Under the pieces are notes generated by a model, which saw only the letters and a list, made by a program, of their open reading frames with translations, was not told the origin of the DNA and searched no databases. The position numbers and the translations under genes are program-made. Positions 1 to 8,385 of a stretch of 55,484 nt of DNA are shown piece by piece (the stretch's first letter is position 1; every line of letters starts with the position of its first letter). This DNA comes from an uncultured Prevotella sp. (GTDB lineage: Bacteria; Bacteroidota; Bacteroidia; Bacteroidales; Bacteroidaceae). The stretch is from contig ONHQ01000017.1 in assembly GCA_900317685.1 (NCBI GenBank), forward strand, positions 1 to 55,484, given 5' to 3'.

Positions 1-92
1 CTACAAAGATACTGATTTTCCGCGATTTACGGAAGCCTTTAGCTATTTTTATGCACCTATATATCTCGGATTATTCACTTGCGAAAGTTGAG

Positions 93-108
93 TATATAAT
101 AAGGTGTA
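93..108 (+). other. AT-rich recurring motif, copy 1
   Basis: TATATAATAAGGTGTA lies 47 bases upstream of the first gene. The same string, extended to 18 bases, occurs at 7552-7569 (minus) and 28816-28833 (plus). Its role is unknown. The rest of the first 155 bases shows no convincing full Bacteroidetes promoter; a weak -7-like TAATTCTG is at about 115-122. Confidence 0.5.
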
Positions 109-155
109 TAGGCTTAATTCTGTGAATGGAATACCTGTGTTTTTAATACGCTTAG

Positions 156-2453
156 ATGATGAAAACCTTTATTTCCTTTTCTGCGTTAGTAGCCGTATTG
201 CTGCTGACAGCAACCCCTAATTTCGCACAGAGCAAAGGATCGGGCAACTCCAAGGAGGAGGGCAACCGCAATGTCATGCTCAACGCTTCCAGTGCCAACG
301 GTCCGCGAGAGATTCAAATCGGTCTGCCCTCGGCCGATGTCAACGTGCTGGAGAACGGTCTGCCCGTGACCTATGCCACTAATCCCCATTCGGTCAACTC
401 GGTGTGGCGCTCCGATGCCAGCCTGAGCCACGTGGGACTGCTGAAGATCTCCGAGACAGCCATCACCACGGGCAACATCGGCTATGCCGTCAACTCTTTC
501 ACACAGCTCGGCACAAAGGGCTTCCACGGCACGTTCAACTATAAGACCAACCACTTCGGACTGAGCGAGTTCTCGCTGAATGTCAATGGTGATATAGGTC
601 ATGACTGGTACTACAGTGCCAACATCTATCAGGACTTCGACCCGGGAACGTTCAAACTGAAGTCCACGCCCTTCCAGGACCGCACACAGATCTACAAGGG
701 TGCGCTGACAAAGAAATACGCTGAAGGCCGCGGCTCGTTCACCGCGATGTATGAATACGCCAACAGCCATCCCGTCTACACCTATGCCACGCAGTCCGCA
801 CCGTTTATCTATGTCGGCGACGGCAGCGTGAAGGAGTATGGCAAGTTCAAGCTCGGCACCACTTCTTATCTGCCTGTGGACAACAATATGACCTATGTCG
901 ACATGAAGACGGGCATGCTCACTTCCACCAATCTCTATGATGCTATAGAGAACCGGTCGAGCCAGATCTCGCTGATGAACACCTATAATTGGGACAATGG
1001 ACTGACGTGGAGAATCATGGGGCGCTATGACCATGCCCACGGTGCACTGGTTTATCAGACTCCAATGTCGATCATCGACAACGGCAGCGGTTATGCCTAC
1101 AAGTATCTCGACGAAGAAGGGAAGGCCAAAGCCTATACGGGAGAGTATGTGCAGAGCCGTATGGCGTGCCTCAATGGTGGCGACATCGATGAGATCCTCC
1201 TGACCTCAGAGTTGCAGAAACAGTTCCGCACTTCCACCGTGCGACTGGGTGTCAACGAGTGGTGGTACGACATCGACTATGCGTCCAAGACGACAATGTA
1301 TGACCAGAGCGTGCCCAGCGACGGCAGCTACGCCGTGCGCTTGTGGGACGCCAACCAGCGGTCATCGATCTTCTACGACTACAACAAGAACGCGTCGGAG
1401 TATTATGTGGGTCATGAAAACAAGTTCGCTGTCTACGCTACTCACGACTGGGACATCTTGCCGGTGCTCAACCTCTACTACGGTGCACGTCTGGAGTGGC
1501 AGACGCTCAGCGGACGCAATGCAGCAGTGAGGAACTCCGCCGGCGACTATGTAGGCCGCTTCCCCAATTTTTATATAGGTGCCACGGCCCCTGACGGCAC
1601 GCGTATCAGCCCCTCGCGCATTGATTATCACTGGTTCAACTACGACCTCACGGCTGCCGTCACCTATAAGCTCACCAAGGAGTTTGGCTTCACCGGTGAC
1701 TTCACCTATCTCGTGCAGCATCCAAAGTTCGAGTCCTTCGCTCCCGCCACGCTTCCCAACACCGACAAGATCTCTGTGCCACTGGGACGCGCCGGCATCT
1801 ACTACAACAACAGCTGGCTGAGCCTCACCTCGCTCTTCTCCTATATCAGCAAGACCAACAACAACTCCACGCTGAACCTCCAGCATAAGTTAGCCAGTGG
1901 ACAAAACGAAATCATGGCCGCTCCACTGACCTATGACATCAAGACCATAGGCTGGACCACCGATGTCGTGGCGCATCCGTTGAAAGGTCTCGACATTCAC
2001 TTCCTCTTCACCTATCAGAAGCCGACGTATAAGAAATACGAGACCAGCGTGAAATTCTCGGACGGATACGAGGGCAAGATCGACGCTACGGGCAACATCG
2101 TGGCTGAGATTCCGCAAGTGCTCATAGAGTTTGATCCGAGCTACATGATCACCAAGGACTTGAAGATCTGGACTTCGTGGCGCTACTTCGGTAAGACTTA
2201 TGCCAACATCAACGAGGCTTACTACTTCAACGGGCACTGGGAGACCTTCGGCGGCGTGAACTGGCAGGTCAATAAGCGGTTGGCATTAGGATGCGACGTG
2301 GTCAACTTCCTCAACCAGACAGGTGCCAAGGGCAGCATCGCCGGTGCGGAGCTCATCACCAAAGACGAGGCAAAGAATATTAAGAACACGCTGATGACGG
2401 GATCCTACCTGCGGCCGTTCACCGTGGAGTTCACCGCCAGCATCAAGTTCTAA
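156..2453 (+). CDS. TonB-dependent receptor-like outer membrane barrel protein
   Basis: The 765-residue product starts with a signal peptide ending near residue 25 (hydrophobic core, then NFAQ). A short plug-like region follows (about residues 45-120). The rest alternates aromatic and polar residues in the way of beta-strands, and the chain ends in phenylalanine (TASIKF), typical of Bacteroidetes outer membrane barrels. It lacks the long N-terminal carboxypeptidase-like extension and the classic plug motifs of SusC proteins, so it is called only receptor-like. It sits 300 bp upstream of a secreted GH32 enzyme on the same strand, so uptake of fructan fragments is a reasonable inference, not shown. 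Two ATG codons are adjacent at the start (156 and 159). The family is likely; the substrate is not known. Confidence 0.7.
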   Translation: MMKTFISFSALVAVLLLTATPNFAQSKGSGNSKEEGNRNVMLNASSANGPREIQIGLPSADVNVLENGLPVTYATNPHSVNSVWRSDASLSHVGLLKISETAITTGNIGYAVNSFTQLGTKGFHGTFNYKTNHFGLSEFSLNVNGDIGHDWYYSANIYQDFDPGTFKLKSTPFQDRTQIYKGALTKKYAEGRGSFTAMYEYANSHPVYTYATQSAPFIYVGDGSVKEYGKFKLGTTSYLPVDNNMTYVDMKTGMLTSTNLYDAIENRSSQISLMNTYNWDNGLTWRIMGRYDHAHGALVYQTPMSIIDNGSGYAYKYLDEEGKAKAYTGEYVQSRMACLNGGDIDEILLTSELQKQFRTSTVRLGVNEWWYDIDYASKTTMYDQSVPSDGSYAVRLWDANQRSSIFYDYNKNASEYYVGHENKFAVYATHDWDILPVLNLYYGARLEWQTLSGRNAAVRNSAGDYVGRFPNFYIGATAPDGTRISPSRIDYHWFNYDLTAAVTYKLTKEFGFTGDFTYLVQHPKFESFAPATLPNTDKISVPLGRAGIYYNNSWLSLTSLFSYISKTNNNSTLNLQHKLASGQNEIMAAPLTYDIKTIGWTTDVVAHPLKGLDIHFLFTYQKPTYKKYETSVKFSDGYEGKIDATGNIVAEIPQVLIEFDPSYMITKDLKIWTSWRYFGKTYANINEAYYFNGHWETFGGVNWQVNKRLALGCDVVNFLNQTGAKGSIAGAELITKDEAKNIKNTLMTGSYLRPFTVEFTASIKF

Positions 2454-2471
2454 GCCTCTGTTCCTCTTCAC

Positions 2472-2565
2472 TCAAGAATTTGAGAATGGAAGAATACAGT
2501 TGCTCTGTTTCTATTTATTCAAGAATTTGAGAATGGAAGAATACAGTTGCTCTGTTTCTATTTAT
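2472..2565. repeat. Perfect 47-bp tandem duplication
   Basis: Two identical 47-bp units (2472-2518 and 2519-2565) lie between the barrel gene and the GH32 gene. They begin TCAAGAATTTGAGAATGG. Inverted partial copies of the same core (TTCTCAAATTCTTG, about 2597-2610) and further degenerate copies fill the gap to about 2720. The 300-bp gap has no gene and no clear consensus promoter. Confidence 0.85.
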
Positions 2566-2753
2566 CTAAGAATTAGAGAAGCCAGCTATTCTTAAATTCT
2601 CAAATTCTTGGTAATAGAAAAAAGAAGCAAAATGCTCTCATGCTCAAATTCTTGATAATAGGAAGGCGAAGCAATAGTCTCCAATTCTTGATCATCAAGA
2701 GACCAACGAATTCTCAACTATTTGACAAACTATGATCCATTAACTATACCAAT

Positions 2754-4637
2754 ATGAAGAAGCACAAATTGTTATTGCTGGCAGCTATGGCCTTGACGGT
2801 CACCACTGCCTCGGCCCAGAAGCTGAGTATCGGTTGGAATGGTGACACCGCTGTGGTGACTGTAGACCGACCGACCAAATATCTGATTCTTCCGGTCGAA
2901 GAAAATACCAATGAGAAAAAGGTGCTGCTTGACACGGGCAACGCCGCCGACACTTGGATGGACGTGCGCCTCGCTGAGAGCAAGACCGACTACGACGTGC
3001 CCTTTGCCTTGGGCAAGGGACCTCGCGCCGTGGTGAAGATTGTCGGACTGAAGAAGGGCGACCTTGCGCTCACCTCCATGCGGCTTGCTGACCGATGGAG
3101 CGTGGCCAACACTGACTATTACCGGCCTATCTACCACCACACACCCTCCTATGGCTGGATGAACGATGCCAATGGCATGGTTTACAAAGACGGGGTCTAT
3201 CATCTCTATTTCCAGTACAATCCCTATGGCAGCAAATGGGGCAACATGCACTGGGGGCACGCTGTCAGCCGCGACCTTATGCACTGGCGTGAGCTGCCGC
3301 CGGCCATTGCACGCGACACGCTCGGACATATCTTCTCCGGATCGTCGGTCATCGATGTCAACAACTCGGCCGGATACGGCAAGAATACGATTGTCGCCTT
3401 CTACACTTCGGCCAGCGACAAAAACGGGCAGATACAGTGCATGGCCTATAGTCTCGACAATGGTACGACATTTACTAAGTATAACCACAACCCCGTGCTG
3501 CGGCCGTTCGACGGACTGAAGGACTTCCGCGACCCGAAGGTGTTCTGGTACGCACCGGGCAAGAGTTGGTATATGATTGTCTCGGCCGACAAGGAGATGC
3601 GCTTCTACAAGTCGCAGAATCTCAAAGACTGGACCTATGTCTCTGCCTTCGGACGCGGCTATGGCGCACAGCCCAACCAGTTTGAATGCCCTGACTTCTT
3701 CCCGCTGACGGTCGATGGTAAGACGAAATACGTGATGATCGTCAATATCAATCCTGGTTGTCTCTTTGGCGGCAGTGCCACAGAGTATTTCGTCGGTGAC
3801 TTCGACGGCACGCGCTTCACGTGCGACACGCCACCCTCGTTTGTCAAATGGCTCGACTATGGCAAGGACCACTATGCCACCGTCACGTTCTATGGCACGC
3901 CCGGTCGTGTGATCGCTCTGCCGTGGATGAGCAATTGGCAGTATGCCAACGTCACGCCCATCAAGCAGTATCGTGGTGCCAACGGCCTGCCACGTGAGCT
4001 GAAACTCTTCGAGAAAGACGGCCAGACATATATGTCTGCCAACGTCGTGCCGGAAGTCAAAAAGTTGCGCAAGCAGACTCGCGTCATCCCTAACGTGCAG
4101 TTGAAAGACGGGATGGAGAAAAAGGTGGAGGGACTCTTCAAAGGCAACGATGGGGCCTTTGAGATAGAGGGAGACTTCACACCCGGCAACGACAAGACGC
4201 TCGGCATTGACATCTACAACGACAAGGGTGAGCTCTCGCAGATCTATCTCGACATGAGCAAGATGCGTCTCGTCATGGACCGCACACGCAGCGGACTGAC
4301 CTCTTTCGGCAGCAAGTCGAGTATCCACGAGATCGAGAAGGAGGCCGACGTGCATGAGCACCGTGAGATGAAGATCCCGGCACGTGCGGCCAACAGCGTC
4401 AACTACCAAAACGACTTCGCCCTCGGCACTTGGGCACCGCTGAGCCTGTGCAATGGCAAGACCTATCATCTCGACATCTTTGTCGACAAGTGCAGCGTCG
4501 AGATCTTCGTTGACGGCGGTCGCATTGCCATGACCAATCTCGTCTTCCCCACGCAACCTTACAACAACATTAAACTCTATAGCAAAGGCGGTACTGCCAA
4601 AGTCATGAATCTCAAGGTCTATAAACTCGGGATGTAG
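2754..4637 (+). CDS. Secreted GH32 fructan hydrolase (levanase/fructosidase type)
   Basis: The 627-residue protein has a signal peptide (cleavage near ASAQ, residue 22), an N-terminal beta-sandwich-like domain (about 25-115), a five-bladed propeller catalytic domain and a C-terminal GH32 beta-sandwich. The three GH32 catalytic motifs are visible: WMNDANG (nucleophile D138; the usual Pro is Ala), FRDPK (D260) and ECPD (acid/base E311). GH32 enzymes cleave beta-fructosyl bonds in levan, inulin or sucrose. The signal peptide argues for the periplasm or cell surface. The upstream barrel gene on the same strand may import the products. The last 61 bp of the gene and its terminator are repeated at 5550-5684. 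Family is certain; levan versus inulin preference cannot be read. Confidence 0.92.
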   Translation: MKKHKLLLLAAMALTVTTASAQKLSIGWNGDTAVVTVDRPTKYLILPVEENTNEKKVLLDTGNAADTWMDVRLAESKTDYDVPFALGKGPRAVVKIVGLKKGDLALTSMRLADRWSVANTDYYRPIYHHTPSYGWMNDANGMVYKDGVYHLYFQYNPYGSKWGNMHWGHAVSRDLMHWRELPPAIARDTLGHIFSGSSVIDVNNSAGYGKNTIVAFYTSASDKNGQIQCMAYSLDNGTTFTKYNHNPVLRPFDGLKDFRDPKVFWYAPGKSWYMIVSADKEMRFYKSQNLKDWTYVSAFGRGYGAQPNQFECPDFFPLTVDGKTKYVMIVNINPGCLFGGSATEYFVGDFDGTRFTCDTPPSFVKWLDYGKDHYATVTFYGTPGRVIALPWMSNWQYANVTPIKQYRGANGLPRELKLFEKDGQTYMSANVVPEVKKLRKQTRVIPNVQLKDGMEKKVEGLFKGNDGAFEIEGDFTPGNDKTLGIDIYNDKGELSQIYLDMSKMRLVMDRTRSGLTSFGSKSSIHEIEKEADVHEHREMKIPARAANSVNYQNDFALGTWAPLSLCNGKTYHLDIFVDKCSVEIFVDGGRIAMTNLVFPTQPYNNIKLYSKGGTAKVMNLKVYKLGM

Positions 4638-4711
4638 CTTGATAGCAGCCGACTGATAATAAATAGCAAAACCTCCGCGCCATGTTTGTGGTGCGGAGGT
4701 TTTGTGGTTTT
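4577..4711. repeat. 135-bp direct repeat, copy 1 (GH32 gene end plus terminator)
   Basis: This copy holds the last 61 bp of the GH32 gene, its stop codon and the hairpin terminator. The second copy is 5550-5684, with only two mismatches seen in 135 bases. The copies are 973 bp apart and enclose the HigBA-type pair. Confidence 0.93.
4668..4703. terminator. Bidirectional hairpin terminator after GH32
   Basis: AAAACCTCCGC and GCGGAGGTTTT form an 11-bp stem. With A and T tracts on the two sides it can stop both the plus-strand GH32 transcript and the minus-strand antitoxin transcript. Confidence 0.85.
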
Positions 4712-4765
4712 ATATCAGACCTGAAAGCCGTAGTTTACAGATCTGACAATACTTTCGGAATGTAG

Positions 4766-5119
4766 TCACCATAAGGCAACTCTCTGACCGTTTCCTAAAT
4801 CGAGCGTAGCGTTGTGAAAGCCAAGGGCCTTGAACACTCTACTCATGGTAGGCAGGCTGATGATGCTTCTGCCATTTTCCAATTTTGAAATTTGGGATTT
4901 CTTCACTCCTATTCGTTCTCCTAATTCTTCTTGTGTCAGCTTCTGCTTGATGCGTTCCTGCTTGATGGTCTCTCCGAGGAGGTAGTTATTAAGTTCTTCC
5001 TTCACTTGAGATTCCATTTTGTCTCGCTCAGGTGTCCCTACCTGGCCCCATACTTCATCAATGTATTCATCGGCCGGCGTAAAATTCATCTTTGTCATAT
5101 TTCTATTTGTTTTTGTCAT
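4766..5119 (-). CDS. HigA-type antitoxin, XRE family
   Basis: The 117-residue product carries a Cro/C1-type helix-turn-helix from about residue 50 to 105 (IKQERIKQKLTQEELGERIG, then KSQISKLENG). The upstream toxin gene ends inside it: the frames overlap by 17 bp if the first ATG (5119) is used, while an in-frame ATG at 5098 would start just after the toxin stop. The toxin-first gene order is usual for HigBA. By family knowledge the antitoxin binds the toxin and represses the shared promoter. Function is inferred from domain and pairing. Confidence 0.85.
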   Translation of the reverse strand: MTKTNRNMTKMNFTPADEYIDEVWGQVGTPERDKMESQVKEELNNYLLGETIKQERIKQKLTQEELGERIGVKKSQISKLENGRSIISLPTMSRVFKALGFHNATLDLGNGQRVALW

Positions 5120-5441
5120 TGAAGTATTCTTTTCTTATATCTTCGGCTCTTTTAATTTCTTTAGTTGGCGTCTTCTTCGTTTTCTTTACTATCCCATGAG
5201 TAGCTATCACTAATGTTTCATTTTCCGTATCCCAAAAAGAGAAAAGCCGATAGTAAGAGCCATCAAAAAGAGTTCTAATTTCCCAAATGTTCGATCCTGC
5301 CAGTTTTTCAAAGAGTTCTTTATCTATGATGCCACTTTCCAGTTTACGGATATTATAGGCTATCTTTCTTTGAGCTTTGAAAGACTGTTGTCTCAAAAAG
5401 GCTTTTGCTTCATCGCTTAATAACACTTTTATATGTTCCAC
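5103..5441 (-). CDS. HigB/RelE-type toxin (phage Gp49-like family)
   Basis: The 112-residue basic protein has the features of RelE/HigB mRNA interferases: an N-terminal helical part (LSDEAKAFLRQQSFKAQRKI), a central NIWEIRTLFDGSYYRLFSFW segment and a lysine-rich C-terminus (GIVKKTKKTP). Such toxins cut mRNA at the ribosome. The start is GTG at 5441; an ATG slightly upstream is out of frame. It is co-transcribed with the XRE antitoxin from the promoter at 5463-5494. The pair lies between two copies of the GH32 gene end, which marks it as inserted cargo. Confidence 0.85.
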   Translation of the reverse strand: MEHIKVLLSDEAKAFLRQQSFKAQRKIAYNIRKLESGIIDKELFEKLAGSNIWEIRTLFDGSYYRLFSFWDTENETLVIATHGIVKKTKKTPTKEIKRAEDIRKEYFNDKNK

Positions 5442-5462
5442 TTCATATCTGTTTTATGCCTG

Positions 5463-5494
5463 CAAATATACGTGTTTGTTTCCAAAATAGCAAA
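5463..5494 (-). promoter_or_regulatory. Promoter of the toxin-antitoxin pair
   Basis: On the minus strand TTTG (5491-5494), a 20-bp spacer and TATATTTG (5463-5470) match the Bacteroidetes sigma consensus. The box lies about 22 bases upstream of the toxin GTG. Confidence 0.75.
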
Positions 5495-5549
5495 CTTTTA
5501 GACAAGTATTATTTATAAAACTTGTATTCTCAATACTGCCTAACAACAG

Positions 5550-5684
5550 CTATAACAAAGGCGGTACTGCCAAAGTCATGAATCTCAAGGTCTATAAACT
5601 CGGGATGTAGCTTGATAGCAGCCAACTGATAATAAATAGCAAAACCTCCGCGCCATGTTTGTGGTGCGGAGGTTTTGTGGTTTT
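5550..5684. repeat. 135-bp direct repeat, copy 2 (displaced GH32 gene end)
   Basis: A near-identical copy of 4577-4711 including the last codons of GH32, the stop codon and the terminator (hairpin at 5641-5676). It is not attached to any reading frame upstream. It abuts the stop codon of the minus-strand barrel gene at 5686, so its hairpin can also serve as that gene's terminator. Confidence 0.93.
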
Positions 5685-5685
5685 T

Positions 5686-6558
5686 CTACAGATAAACACC
5701 GAACGACAAGGTCTTGAATTGCAGGCCATAGCCGTTCTTGATGAGATCACAAGGACTGTATTTGAAGTAGAAGTTACAGGCGGGAGTGTCAAGGGTGGCC
5801 ATCAGATCCACGGTGACCGGCTTCACATGAGCGTTGTTGCTGGTGTCCTTGATCTTCATTCCGTCAGCTTTCCACCGTGTCTTCAGGCTGCTGTGGGTAT
5901 TGAAGTTCACGACAGGTCCGAGGGAGAAGCCGAAGAACTTGCTGACGAAGTGGTAGCGCACGGGCACCGTGAGGCTGAACACTTTGAGACGCGAGAACTG
6001 TGGTGAGGCCCCCTCTGGGTAAGTGCCCAGTCCGACACTGCCATCGTCGGACTTTGTGAAGCGCGTGTCGCCCTTGATGCGATAGTTGCGCCAGTCCAGA
6101 CCAAAGCCGATAGTGAACTTGTGATGACTGTTCCACGGATAGATGCCGCAGTCGGCGATGAGCCACCAAAACTCCCACGAGCTGAACGGATGAAGGTCGG
6201 CAGCCTGTGGCATGCCCGGTGCGGCATTGAAGCCGACGAAGAAGTTCATCGTCGTCTCAGAACTTGGGTATTTCTGAGGCTTGGCCTGCTTCCTACCGAA
6301 AGGCCCGAAGCTGAAGTTGAAATCATTGTCGATGGTGCTCGTGCAGACGTAGTTGCTGTCGACAAGCTGGATGGAGTTGCGGTAAGCATACTTAGGATTG
6401 CCCTCTTTGCCTTGGATATAGATGGTCTGTGCAGAGTCGCTGGTGATGACGGTGACCTTTGTCGGCTTGTTCACCACGAGCGTGTCCTGCGGATTGTTGT
6501 TGCGTGCCTGCGCCATCAAGGGCAGCAGAGCCGCCAGGAAAAGCATTGCGATTTTCAT
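5686..6558 (-). CDS. Predicted outer membrane beta-barrel protein in the ECF sigma operon
   Basis: The 290-residue protein has a signal peptide (MKIAMLFLAALLPLMAQA), a polar region with repeated TVITSDSAQTIYIQG-like strands, and from about residue 100 alternating strands typical of small Bacteroidetes barrels. It ends SFGVYL. It is the last gene of a four-gene minus-strand run: sigma factor, putative anti-sigma, secreted protein, this protein (45 bp after the previous gene). A role in envelope stress or surface sensing is inferred from this context only. Its stop codon touches the duplicated terminator at 5641-5676. No specific family was recognised. Confidence 0.65.
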   Translation of the reverse strand: MKIAMLFLAALLPLMAQARNNNPQDTLVVNKPTKVTVITSDSAQTIYIQGKEGNPKYAYRNSIQLVDSNYVCTSTIDNDFNFSFGPFGRKQAKPQKYPSSETTMNFFVGFNAAPGMPQAADLHPFSSWEFWWLIADCGIYPWNSHHKFTIGFGLDWRNYRIKGDTRFTKSDDGSVGLGTYPEGASPQFSRLKVFSLTVPVRYHFVSKFFGFSLGPVVNFNTHSSLKTRWKADGMKIKDTSNNAHVKPVTVDLMATLDTPACNFYFKYSPCDLIKNGYGLQFKTLSFGVYL

Positions 6559-6603
6559 ATTTCTTCTGTCTTTAGATGTTCCTGATTTGGTAGAGCTTAT
6601 TGG

Positions 6604-7041
6604 TCAGTTGATGAGTTTTCTCAGCTCGTCGATGCTGCTCACCGAGCCTTCCATATACACGACAGTGATGGCCCAATGGCCTTTACTGCCGTTGGTAAGG
6701 TAGCACAGATAGCGGTGGGTCCGCCCTTGTGGTGGCAGGCAGAGGATGAGCGACGAGGTATGACCTTTGCGTCGCAGTTCCGTGCCAATGGCCTGTGCCT
6801 TGTCCTTTTCCACGAGATTGTCCATCGTACTCTTCTGCTGGGCATTCGCCTTAAAGCGCACGCTGTGGTAAAAGGTCAGCCGGTAGGCACTCAATGCCCT
6901 TCCCCGTACCTTCACCTCTACGGTCTGGTCTTGCGGTACGATCTGTCCCGTGAAGGCCGCGTTGGCGTGCAGACCCTTTTGTGCCAGAGCGAAGAGTGGC
7001 AGCAACAGGGCAAGCAGCGCAAAGATGATTCTCCTTTTCAT
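6604..7041 (-). CDS. Small secreted protein in the ECF sigma operon (possibly DUF6108)
   Basis: The 145-residue product starts with a clear signal peptide (MKRRIIFALLALLLPLFALAQ). The mature part reads GLHANAAFTGQIVPQDQTVE, then VRGRALSAYRLTFYHSVRF. It has no cysteine pair or lipobox in the mature start and no membrane segment after the signal. It resembles a family of short secreted Bacteroidetes proteins coded next to ECF sigma factors (DUF6108 is my best guess, from memory). It is 12 bp downstream of the putative anti-sigma gene and 45 bp upstream of the barrel gene, so it is almost certainly in the same operon. Function unknown. Confidence 0.6.
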   Translation of the reverse strand: MKRRIIFALLALLLPLFALAQKGLHANAAFTGQIVPQDQTVEVKVRGRALSAYRLTFYHSVRFKANAQQKSTMDNLVEKDKAQAIGTELRRKGHTSSLILCLPPQGRTHRYLCYLTNGSKGHWAITVVYMEGSVSSIDELRKLIN

Positions 7042-7053
7042 ATCGTTGAGTGT

Positions 7054-7524
7054 TTATTCATTGTTCTCTGTCATCAGCACATCGTGCAGTTGGTCATCGA
7101 TACCGTTGTCGCCCTCAATGCCCACGGCTTTCATCGTCTGGGCCATCTCGGCGCGTATGGCGGTCTTGTCAGTGACCTTCTGTCCATAGACGATAGCCTC
7201 GCAATAGTTTTGTTGGTGGTTGACATAAAGTGCGGCCGACACGACGATGAGCGTCAGCAACGTGGCAGCCACAGCGGTCAGCCATGGACGAAGACGTAAG
7301 CGGCGGGCCACAGGCTTGGGCCGTTCTTCTGCCTTTTGCTGCTTGCCGAGTCCGTCCAGGCTCTCCAGTCCCAGGAACAGTTCCCGCATCTGCTGCAGGT
7401 CGTCGGCAACAGCACTGCCATGGAAGTAAGCGTAGAGCTCGTGCTCCTCGCTTAGCGTCGTGGCGCCGTCCATGAATTTCTCCACCAAGCGGTGGATGTC
7501 TCTATCTGATGGTTTCATTGTCAT
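7054..7524 (-). CDS. Putative membrane anti-sigma factor
   Basis: The 156-residue protein has a short cytoplasmic N-terminus (RLVEKFMDGATTLSEEHELY, about residues 12-31) typical of Bacteroidetes sigma-linked proteins, a basic stretch, one transmembrane helix (about 82-103, WLTAVAATLLTLIVVSAALY) and a periplasmic tail of about 50 residues. That topology and its place directly after the ECF sigma gene suggest it holds the sigma factor at the membrane. It lacks the FecR domain seen next to SusC-linked sigma factors. An alternative start is ATG 7518 (MKPSD). The 18-base AT-rich motif lies in the 56-bp gap upstream. Confidence 0.65.
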   Translation of the reverse strand: MTMKPSDRDIHRLVEKFMDGATTLSEEHELYAYFHGSAVADDLQQMRELFLGLESLDGLGKQQKAEERPKPVARRLRLRPWLTAVAATLLTLIVVSAALYVNHQQNYCEAIVYGQKVTDKTAIRAEMAQTMKAVGIEGDNGIDDQLHDVLMTENNE

Positions 7525-7551
7525 ATCTGATATATAGTTGTTTGGCTTGTC

Positions 7552-7569
7552 TACACCTTATTATATATA
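7552..7569 (-). other. AT-rich recurring motif, copy 2
   Basis: Read on the minus strand this is TATATATAATAAGGTGTA, identical over 18 bases to 28816-28833. It lies between the sigma factor gene and the putative anti-sigma gene, 28 bases upstream of the latter. Confidence 0.55.
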
Positions 7570-7580
7570 GTACATGCGTC

Positions 7581-8051
7581 TCATGCTTCTTTCATCTTTC
7601 TGAGCATCATGGTGCGCAAAGCTTGTCGTGCACGGCTCAGGCACTTTCTCACGGCAGGCTCATTCATTCCTGTGATCTCAGCCACTTGTGCCATCTCCAT
7701 GCCGTTGATATGTCTGAGTTGCAACACTGTCTGCTGCATGGGCGGCAGTTGCTTGATGAGCCCCATCATCGTCTCCACGCGCTGGTCCTGCTCGTCGTCG
7801 ACCGCCATGTCGTGACCGTCAAGGGCTACGGTGATGTGCCGACGGCGCAGCACGTCGATGCAGTGGTTGCGCAGCAGTGTCTGTGCCAGGGCGTTGATGG
7901 GTGCCCGCAGGTCATCGGCCATCTGCCACAGCCTCACGAGCGTCACCTCCACGGCGTCCTCGCCGTCGGCTTCGCCTAAGTAGCGTATGGCCGTCCGGCA
8001 CAGTCCCGGACGGATACGCTCCACTTCCTGTTGGTATTCCTCGATGGTCAT
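7581..8051 (-). CDS. ECF-type RNA polymerase sigma factor
   Basis: The 156-residue protein has the two-domain layout of ECF sigma factors. Sigma region 2 covers about residues 8-75 (YQQEVERIRPGLCRTAIRYL, then DGEDAVEVTLVRLWQMADDL). Region 4 covers about 98-150 with the helix-turn-helix VAEITGMNEPAVRKCLSRAR. It heads a minus-strand operon with a one-TM protein, a secreted protein and an outer membrane barrel, so it probably directs an envelope-related regulon. Region 2.2 (DGEDAVEVTL) is somewhat diverged from the usual DAEDIVQETF pattern. The gap upstream (8052-8320) has a weak -7-like TATCTTTA but no clean promoter. Confidence 0.88.
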   Translation of the reverse strand: MTIEEYQQEVERIRPGLCRTAIRYLGEADGEDAVEVTLVRLWQMADDLRAPINALAQTLLRNHCIDVLRRRHITVALDGHDMAVDDEQDQRVETMMGLIKQLPPMQQTVLQLRHINGMEMAQVAEITGMNEPAVRKCLSRARQALRTMMLRKMKEA

Positions 8052-8320
8052 CTTTCTTGTCGTTTACAATAAAGATACGCAAACCTTGTGAATTTGTGAC
8101 AAGGGGAAAAGAAAAAATGCAAGAAAGGTACCATATACAAGATCGAAATCGATAACTTAAGGCTCTTGATATCTGAATGAAGAGAATTTGGACGTCTATT
8201 GTGGTGTCCAGCCATGGACTTCTGCACTTGAGCCCAATTCATTATAAATTATTATAATTGCTCTAACTAATTAGCTTTGGGCTCTTTTAGAACGTCAGTT
8301 GGTGCCGTGGGTACTGAAAG
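8052..8320. other. Gap without genes
   Basis: This AT-rich gap lies between the sigma factor promoter side and the GH2 terminator. A GAGCCCAA / TTGGGCTC inverted repeat (8230-8237 and 8277-8284) is followed by TTTT on the plus strand, but no plus-strand gene ends here. No convincing gene seen. Confidence 0.5.
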
Positions 8321-8358
8321 AAAAAAGATGAGGGGGACGATGTTCTTGCCCCCTATCT
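8321..8358 (-). terminator. Terminator of the GH2 gene
   Basis: On the minus strand an AGATAGGGGG ... CCCCCTCATCT hairpin is followed by six T, 28 bases after the GH2 stop codon. Confidence 0.85.
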
Positions 8359-8385
8359 ATGAATAGGCCACCGACAAACGGAGAA

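Noticed and set aside
2772-4556. 594-codon open frame antisense to GH32
   Set aside because: Shadow of a high-GC gene; the plus strand has a signal peptide and all GH32 motifs, and the antisense product shows no domain.
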